Notes under the pieces: generated by a model | What the model was told of the DNA's origin: nothing | Seen by the model: the letters and a program-made list of their open reading frames with translations, nothing else | Database searches by the model: none | In this document: positions 5,472 through 6,242 of the stretch, piece after piece | Position numbering within the stretch: the stretch's first letter is position 1 | Layout: each line of letters begins with the position of its first letter | Origin: Methylococcaceae bacterium | GTDB taxonomy: Bacteria > Pseudomonadota > Gammaproteobacteria > Methylococcales > Methylococcaceae | Assembly: GCA_028678445.1 (NCBI GenBank) | Contig: JAJRDJ010000503.1 | Coordinates: forward strand, 1 to 6,242 | Direction: 5' to 3' | DNA: 6,242 nt | Position numbers and translations under genes: made by a program

Positions 5472-6197
5472 ATGAGTGAGCAAGCCCCTTGGACTCCCGA
5501 AGCTTTTGAAGCGCAGCTCCGCGCCAAGGAAATCTACTACCACATCAATCACCCCTACCACATCGACATGGCGGCGGGGAAACTGACACGGGAGCAGATT
5601 CAGGGCTGGGTCGCCAACCGCTTTTATTATCAGATCAAGATTCCGGTCAAGGATGCCAACATTCTCGCCAACTGCCCGGATCGGGATACCCGCCGCCTAT
5701 GGATTCAGCGCATCCGTGACCATGACGGTGATGGTACCGATGCCGGCGGCATCGAGGCGTGGACCCGGCTGGGCGAAGCCGTGGGTATCCCGCGCGAGGA
5801 TCTGTGGTCGCTGCGGCGCGTGCTGCCGGGTGTCCGCTTCGCGGTGGATGCCTATGTCACCTTCGCGCGCAATGCTTCCTGGCAGGAAGCGGCCTGCTCC
5901 TCGCTGACCGAAATGTTCGCGCCGACCATCCACAAGCAGCGCCTGTCCGGCTGGCCCGATCTCTACCCCTGGATTGAGCAGGGAGGGCTCGCCTACTTCC
6001 GCAACCGCGTCACCCAGGCCAGCCGGGATGTCGAGCATGGCCTGGCGATTACCCTGCAGCACTTCAAGACCCGCGAGCAACAGGAACGCGCACTGGAAAT
6101 CCTCCAGTTCAAGCTGGATATCCTCTGGACGATGCTGGACGCCATGTGGCTGGCCTATATCGACCGGAAACCGCCCTACTACAACATCAAACCCTGA
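5472..6197 (+). CDS. pqqC: Pyrroloquinoline-quinone synthase PqqC
   Basis: This 241-residue all-helical oxidase performs the last step of PQQ synthesis: ring closure of the AHQQ intermediate and an eight-electron oxidation using molecular oxygen, without a metal or bound cofactor. All active-site residues known from the Klebsiella enzyme are present at the same numbers: Tyr23 and His24 (YYHINHPYH), Gln54 (RFYYQIKIP), Arg80 and His84 (RIRDHDGD), His154 (APTIHKQR), Tyr175 and Arg179 (AYFRNR) and Lys214 (LQFKLDILW). The enzyme should therefore be active. The start at 5472 is supported by AAGAGGA just before it, four bases from the ATG and overlapping the pqqB stop. The stop overlaps the pqqD start by one base. 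The gene ends with PPYYNIKP, the usual tail. It is a separate protein, not the PqqC-PqqD fusion seen in some methylotrophs. Confidence 0.97.
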   Translation: MSEQAPWTPEAFEAQLRAKEIYYHINHPYHIDMAAGKLTREQIQGWVANRFYYQIKIPVKDANILANCPDRDTRRLWIQRIRDHDGDGTDAGGIEAWTRLGEAVGIPREDLWSLRRVLPGVRFAVDAYVTFARNASWQEAACSSLTEMFAPTIHKQRLSGWPDLYPWIEQGGLAYFRNRVTQASRDVEHGLAITLQHFKTREQQERALEILQFKLDILWTMLDAMWLAYIDRKPPYYNIKP

Positions 6198-6242
6198 TGT
6201 CCCCCACCATCGATCCCCAGGTGAAACTGGCCTTTTCGCCGC
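6197..6242 (+). CDS. pqqD: PqqD peptide chaperone, first 15 codons (3' end outside window)
   Basis: The ATG at 6197 shares its A with the pqqC stop (TGATG), and the frame reads MSPTIDPQVKLAFSP up to the window edge. The pattern P-x-I/L-x-P-x-V/L-K/R-L-A-F is the normal N-terminus of PqqD, a small protein of about 90 residues that binds PqqA and hands it to PqqE. Its position after pqqC is the usual gene order. The identification rests on 15 residues plus context, which is enough here. pqqE is expected next, outside the window. Confidence 0.9.
   Translation, partial: MSPTIDPQVKLAFSP

Overview
The window looks like chromosomal DNA of a GC-rich proteobacterium, most likely a gammaproteobacterium. 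It is a compact stretch in which every gene is on the + strand. The PqqA peptide ends in FGFEVTMYIYNR. From memory this resembles PqqA of methanotrophic or methylotrophic Gammaproteobacteria, but that placement is inference. No mobile element, CRISPR array, tRNA or rRNA gene was seen, and no stretch longer than about 230 bases lacks a gene.

Layout from left to right. (1) Positions 2-454 hold the C-terminal part of xseA, the large subunit of exonuclease VII, cut by the window edge. (2) A 120-base gap carries a good sigma-70-like promoter (473-501). It is followed by a likely three-gene operon: a 135-residue NTF2-like/ketosteroid-isomerase-related protein (575-982), a GNAT acetyltransferase (998-1612) and a nitrilase-superfamily amidohydrolase (1612-2499). 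The last two overlap by one base. (3) After a 48-base gap comes cimA, citramalate synthase (2548-4152), which makes the C5 precursor of isoleucine from pyruvate and acetyl-CoA. (4) A 230-base spacer (4153-4382) holds two candidate promoters. It is followed by the start of a PQQ biosynthesis operon: pqqA (24 codons, 4383-4457), a double hairpin ending in an intrinsic terminator, pqqB (4548-5462), pqqC (5472-6197) and the first 15 codons of pqqD (from 6197).

How the genes work together. PqqA is the peptide substrate whose Glu16 and Tyr20 become PQQ. PqqD is the peptide chaperone for the radical-SAM enzyme PqqE, which probably lies just outside the window. PqqB hydroxylates the Tyr-derived intermediate, and PqqC performs the final ring closure and oxidation. 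The strong ribosome-binding site of pqqA, the terminator behind it and the poor site in front of pqqB fit the known need for much more PqqA peptide than enzyme. The NTF2-like/GNAT/nitrilase set is probably one functional unit of unknown substrate. The GNAT-nitrilase pair corresponds to the fused RimI-nitrilase (class 12 nitrilase) proteins of other bacteria.

The best leads are the regulatory structure around pqqA, including an imperfect direct repeat that flanks the gene and overlaps the terminator arms, and the uncharacterised three-gene amidohydrolase operon. No wholly new system could be shown from the sequence alone.
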